Below are positions 60,939 through 64,000 of a stretch of 64,000 nucleotides of DNA, in pieces (within the stretch, counting starts at the first letter, position 1; each line of letters starts with the position of its first letter). Where the stretch lies: NCBI GenBank assembly GCA_015063805.1, contig SVTK01000001.1, positions 62,001-126,000 of the forward strand, written 5' to 3'. Position numbers and translations under genes: made by a program. The notes under the pieces were generated by a model, which saw only the letters and a list, made by a program, of their open reading frames with translations, was not told the origin of the DNA and did no database searches. Origin of the DNA: Oscillospiraceae bacterium. Lineage in GTDB: Bacteria > Bacillota > Clostridia > Oscillospirales > CAG-272.

Positions 60939-61036
60939 AAAATTAATAATTCCCACCTTCCGGGGCTGGGGATGTAATTTCGTGTCTGTCCGGTGGAAAG
61001 GTCGGATACGGAAAATTTTTGACAAGGAGAACGAAG

Positions 61037-62629
61037 ATGAAAAAGTATCTCTCTCTCGCACTTTGCCTGTTTATGCTGATGTCGATGTGCAGCGTTTTCG
61101 CTGTTGCCTCCTCCGCAGCAGGTCCTATGATGGTTTGGAACTTTGACGTTCCCAACGCTTCCAAGGACGTCATCAAGAACCCTGATCTGACGATGGATGT
61201 TATCGCAACCCAGTTTATCGTCGGTGACGGCGCCGGCGCCGGCATCATTACCTTTGACGAGAAGGAAAAGGCCCTCTGCTTTACCCCCGACTTCACCAAG
61301 CCCGGTACTGCAAATCTGCACTATCAGCGCGCTGTCCTGAGCATTCAGGACGACGAGAAGTCTGTCAACACCGCCGATATGCCCTACATGAAGGTTAAGT
61401 TCAAGCTCGTATCCGAGAACGACCTGACCACCCTCCGCATCCGCGACTTCTCGTGGAAGACCGTGGAAGCTGTGGCAATCCCCGAGGTTAATACCTGGGC
61501 TGAGTATGTAGTTGATCTGTCCGGCACTTCCCTGGACGGCATCACCTTCAACACCTCCAACGGTATGTACTTCCAGTTCCAGTCCATGGACACCGGTTAC
61601 AACACCTACGATGAGACCGGCTTCAAGCTGTACATCCAGTACATCGCGTTCTTCCAGAACGAGGACGATGCCAACAACTACAAGTACACCGCAACCGATC
61701 CTGCAACCGTTCCCACCGCTGGGTCCGTTGCTGAGAACCCCAACGTGGGCGGTAAGATCGCAGTGATGGCATTCAACGATGCTGCCAAGACCAACGAAGG
61801 CTTCACCGAGGAGCAGACCCTGGCAGAAGGCGTTGATTTCTACCTGGCCAAGAACCCCTCCTTCGGTAAGGACGGCAACGGCGTAGTCAAGTTTGACGAG
61901 GCTGAGAAGTCTCTCTACAGCACCTACCTTGAGAAGGTTGACGGTACCACCCAGACCCGTCTGGTTGTCGTCGGCAACGGCGATGCTTCCATCGAGTGCA
62001 AGGACTACCCCTACATTCAGTTCTGCTACAAGACCGTAAACTACACGCCTTCCGCAAACGCCTACATCCGTCTCCGTACCCAGAACTGGACCGACGTTAA
62101 GCTCGTTAATTCCGGCGAAGTTAAGGGCGGCGAGTGGACTGTCGTTTCCCTGAAGGCTACTGAGGCTTCGGGCAACGCAAACTGGAAGACCACTAAGTTT
62201 GACGCTTCCAACCAGCTCCGTTTCCAGCTGGATGACACCGCAACCAACCCCACCGCAAACGAGGATGCTCGTTTCTACCTGAAGTATGTTGCCTTCTTTG
62301 AGAGAAAGGCCGACATGGATGTATTTGACTTTGACAAGTACATCGCAGGTGAGACCGAGGCTCCCGCAACCACCGAGGCTCCTGCTACCACCGCGGCTCC
62401 TGCTACCACTGCAGCTCCTGCTACCACCGCAGCTCCTGCAACCACTGCAGCTCCTGCTACCACCGCGGCTCCTGCAACTACCGCAGCTCCCGCTACTACC
62501 GCAGCTCCCGCTACCACCGCAGCTCCCACCCAGACTCCCACCACCGGTGACTTTACCGTTATCGCAGTGGCTGCGCTGATGATCGCTGCTGCAGGCGCAG
62601 TTGTGCTGACCAAGAAGAGAGCAAAATAA
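61037..62629 (+). CDS. Surface protein 3 of the paralogous array
   Basis: 530 residues. Signal peptide [20 protein letters not shown]...SSAA; module 1 about 30-222; module 2 about 236-432 ([38 protein letters not shown]); about nine A-P-A-T-T units; QTPTTGD, a hydrophobic helix (VIAVAALMIAAAGAVVLT) and KKRAK, again like a variant sortase signal. The start is set at 61037 by AAGGAGA. The first about 650 bases are almost identical to those of gene 4, with differences confined to a few silent sites in the signal peptide, which indicates a recent duplication or gene conversion. Confidence 0.83.
   Translation: MKKYLSLALCLFMLMSMCSVFAVASSAAGPMMVWNFDVPNASKDVIKNPDLTMDVIATQFIVGDGAGAGIITFDEKEKALCFTPDFTKPGTANLHYQRAVLSIQDDEKSVNTADMPYMKVKFKLVSENDLTTLRIRDFSWKTVEAVAIPEVNTWAEYVVDLSGTSLDGITFNTSNGMYFQFQSMDTGYNTYDETGFKLYIQYIAFFQNEDDANNYKYTATDPATVPTAGSVAENPNVGGKIAVMAFNDAAKTNEGFTEEQTLAEGVDFYLAKNPSFGKDGNGVVKFDEAEKSLYSTYLEKVDGTTQTRLVVVGNGDASIECKDYPYIQFCYKTVNYTPSANAYIRLRTQNWTDVKLVNSGEVKGGEWTVVSLKATEASGNANWKTTKFDASNQLRFQLDDTATNPTANEDARFYLKYVAFFERKADMDVFDFDKYIAGETEAPATTEAPATTAAPATTAAPATTAAPATTAAPATTAAPATTAAPATTAAPATTAAPTQTPTTGDFTVIAVAALMIAAAGAVVLTKKRAK
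62350..62532 (+). repeat. A-P-A-T-T coding repeat in surface protein 3
   Basis: About nine 18-base units; the first two carry Glu in place of Ala. Confidence 0.85.
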
Positions 62630-62681
62630 GTAAGATTTATCCCCTCCGGCGCAGGCTTGACCTGTGACGGAAACTGAACGG

Positions 62682-62737
62682 CAGCGGCACTGACTTCATG
62701 TTTCAGCCGATACATGAGTCTGTGCCGCTGTCCTTTT
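62682..62737 (+). terminator. Terminator of surface protein 3 gene
   Basis: CAGCGGCACTGACTTCATG / CATGAGTCTGTGCCGCTG then CCTTTTT. Confidence 0.75.
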
Positions 62738-62833
62738 TGGTGGGGACAGTTTCCGCAAAAATTGCCCAAAATGCGCAAAATCCACATGGCATTTTGTTAA
62801 GGTTGTGACATTGTATAGTAAAAATCACATAAA

Positions 62834-62899
62834 ATGCGTTTTTTGGTATGTTCGCGTGCGGAATTTGGGGTTTACAGATTTTTCTCAATGTGATATCAT
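62834..62899 (+). promoter_or_regulatory. Conserved promoter region of surface protein 4
   Basis: ATGCGTTTTTTGGTATG (62834-62850), then TTTACA, 17 bases, TATCAT with TGA before the -10. It matches the gene 3 promoter almost base for base. A leader hairpin AACCCGCAAGGGTGGGG follows in the 371-base gap 62630-63000. Confidence 0.8.
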
Positions 62900-63000
62900 T
62901 AAACTAACAATTCCCAACCCGCAAGGGTGGGGAAATGACTCTGTGTCAGTCCGAGCGGAAAGGGCGGAACAGAGAAAAATCTTTATAAAGGAGAACAAAG

Positions 63001-64000
63001 ATGAAAAAGTATCTCTCTCTTGCACTTTGCCTGTTCATGCTCATGTCGATGTGCAGCGTTTTCGCTGTTGCCTCCTCCGCAGCAGGTCCTATGATGGTTT
63101 GGAACTTTGACGTTCCCAACGCTTCCAAGGACGTCATCAAGAACCCTGATCTGACGATGGATGTTATCGCAACCCAGTTTATCGTCGGTGACGGCGCCGG
63201 CGCCGGCATCATTACCTTTGACGAGAAGGAAAAGGCCCTCTGCTTTACCCCCGACTTCACCAAGCCCGGTACTGCAAATCTGCACTATCAGCGCGCTGTC
63301 CTGAGCATTCAGGACGACGAGAAGTCTGTCAACACCGCCGATATGCCCTACATGAAGGTTAAGTTCAAGCTCGTATCCGAGAACGACCTGACCACCCTCC
63401 GCATCCGCGACTTCTCGTGGAAGACCGTGGAAGCTGTGGCAATCCCCGAGGTTAATACCTGGGCTGAGTATGTAGTTGATCTGTCCGGCACTTCCCTGGA
63501 CGGCATCACCTTCAACACCTCCAACGGTATGTACTTCCAGTTCCAGTCCATGGACACCGGTTACAACACCTACGATGAGACCGGCTTCAAGCTGTACATC
63601 CAGTACATCGCGTTCTTCCAGAACGAGGACGATGCCAACAACTACAAGTACACCCCCACCGATCCCGCAAAGATTCCCACCGCTGAGTCCGTTGCCGAGA
63701 ATCCCAACGTGGGCGGCAAGATCGCTGTCATGCCCTTCAACACCCCTGATGTAATCGTTGACACTTCCGTTGAAGGTTACACCGTTCCCGAGACTGCAAA
63801 GTTCTGGATGGGCTCCAAGACCTCCTTCGGTAAGGACAACAACGGTATCATCCAGTTTGACGAAACCGAGAAGTCTGTTTACATCTCTGCAATCGATAAG
63901 GTTGACGGCGCTACCCAGTCCCGTTTCGTAATCGCCGGTAACGGTGATAACGCTGTTCTGGGTAAGGATTATGCCTACATTCAGTTCGCTTACAAGACTG
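63001..64000 (+). CDS. Surface protein 4 of the paralogous array, cut by window end
   Basis: Open from ATG 63001 (AAAGGAGAACAAAG upstream) to the last base. Module 1 matches that of surface protein 3; after about residue 218 the sequences diverge: TPTDPAKIPTAESV here against TATDPATVPTAGSV, then PFNTPDVIVDTSVEGYTV against AFNDAAKTNEGFTEEQ. The second module continues to the edge (SRFVIAGNGDN, DYAYIQFAYKT). The stalk and anchor are presumably beyond the window. At least four such genes lie in tandem. Confidence 0.85.
   Translation, partial: MKKYLSLALCLFMLMSMCSVFAVASSAAGPMMVWNFDVPNASKDVIKNPDLTMDVIATQFIVGDGAGAGIITFDEKEKALCFTPDFTKPGTANLHYQRAVLSIQDDEKSVNTADMPYMKVKFKLVSENDLTTLRIRDFSWKTVEAVAIPEVNTWAEYVVDLSGTSLDGITFNTSNGMYFQFQSMDTGYNTYDETGFKLYIQYIAFFQNEDDANNYKYTPTDPAKIPTAESVAENPNVGGKIAVMPFNTPDVIVDTSVEGYTVPETAKFWMGSKTSFGKDNNGIIQFDETEKSVYISAIDKVDGATQSRFVIAGNGDNAVLGKDYAYIQFAYKT

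Overview
The window reads as chromosome of a spore-forming Clostridia-type Bacillota, most likely an Oscillospirales-like gut anaerobe. This is inferred from a SpoVT regulator, sigma-A-type promoters with extended -10 boxes, a WXG100/EssC secretion locus of Bacillota type, high G+C (about 55-60% by eye) and dense intergenic hairpin repeats. I saw no tRNA, rRNA, CRISPR array or intact insertion sequence.

Layout. 1-2.8 kb: envelope genes (phosphodiester glycosidase domain protein cut by the window edge, an anchored protein of unknown function, a PAP2 phosphatase). 3.0-5.6 kb: a strikingly AT-rich island with two minus-strand genes, one ending in a putative PD-(D/E)XK-like nuclease domain. 5.9-8.7 kb: M28 peptidase and a MATE exporter, minus strand. 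9.2-12.7 kb: a CUT1 sugar ABC importer (two permeases, binding lipoprotein). 12.7-16.1 kb: a small lipoprotein and a large secreted multi-module protein. 16.2-20.5 kb: small membrane and beta-propeller-like genes, a broken spoVT copy, spoVT itself and pepF. 20.7-33.1 kb: argC-argJ-argB-argD-argF, a GH43 lipoprotein, then carA and a carB-dapF fusion. 33.5-34.9 kb: a second MATE exporter. 35.3-53.0 kb: a type VII secretion-like locus. 53.0-57.0 kb: SGNH hydrolase, Zn-alcohol dehydrogenase, RpiR regulator, RluA pseudouridine synthase. 57.2-64.0 kb: four tandem paralogous surface proteins, the last cut by the window end.

How genes work together. The arg genes make ornithine from glutamate with acetyl recycling by ArgJ, and then citrulline by ArgF using carbamoyl phosphate from CarAB. 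The CarA here has lost the Cys and His-Pro-Glu residues of its glutaminase site, so the synthetase is predicted to use free ammonia. CarB is continuous with a complete diaminopimelate epimerase.

The type VII-like locus has an XRE regulator, an SPFH/zinc-ribbon protein, an EssC ATPase with an FHA domain, an EsaB-like protein, three WXG100 proteins, a WXG/LXG-like protein with a glycine-zipper tail, a DUF4176 protein, a radical SAM enzyme, a PP2C phosphatase, a membrane Ser/Thr kinase, zinc-ribbon/TPR and membrane proteins and a YidD-like protein. Kinase, phosphatase and FHA-bearing motor in one gene string suggest control of secretion by threonine phosphorylation. EsaA, EssA and EssB are not recognisable. 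This locus is my best candidate for an undescribed system. Next come the carA/carB-dapF arrangement and the surface-protein array with shared promoters and a recent near-identical duplication.
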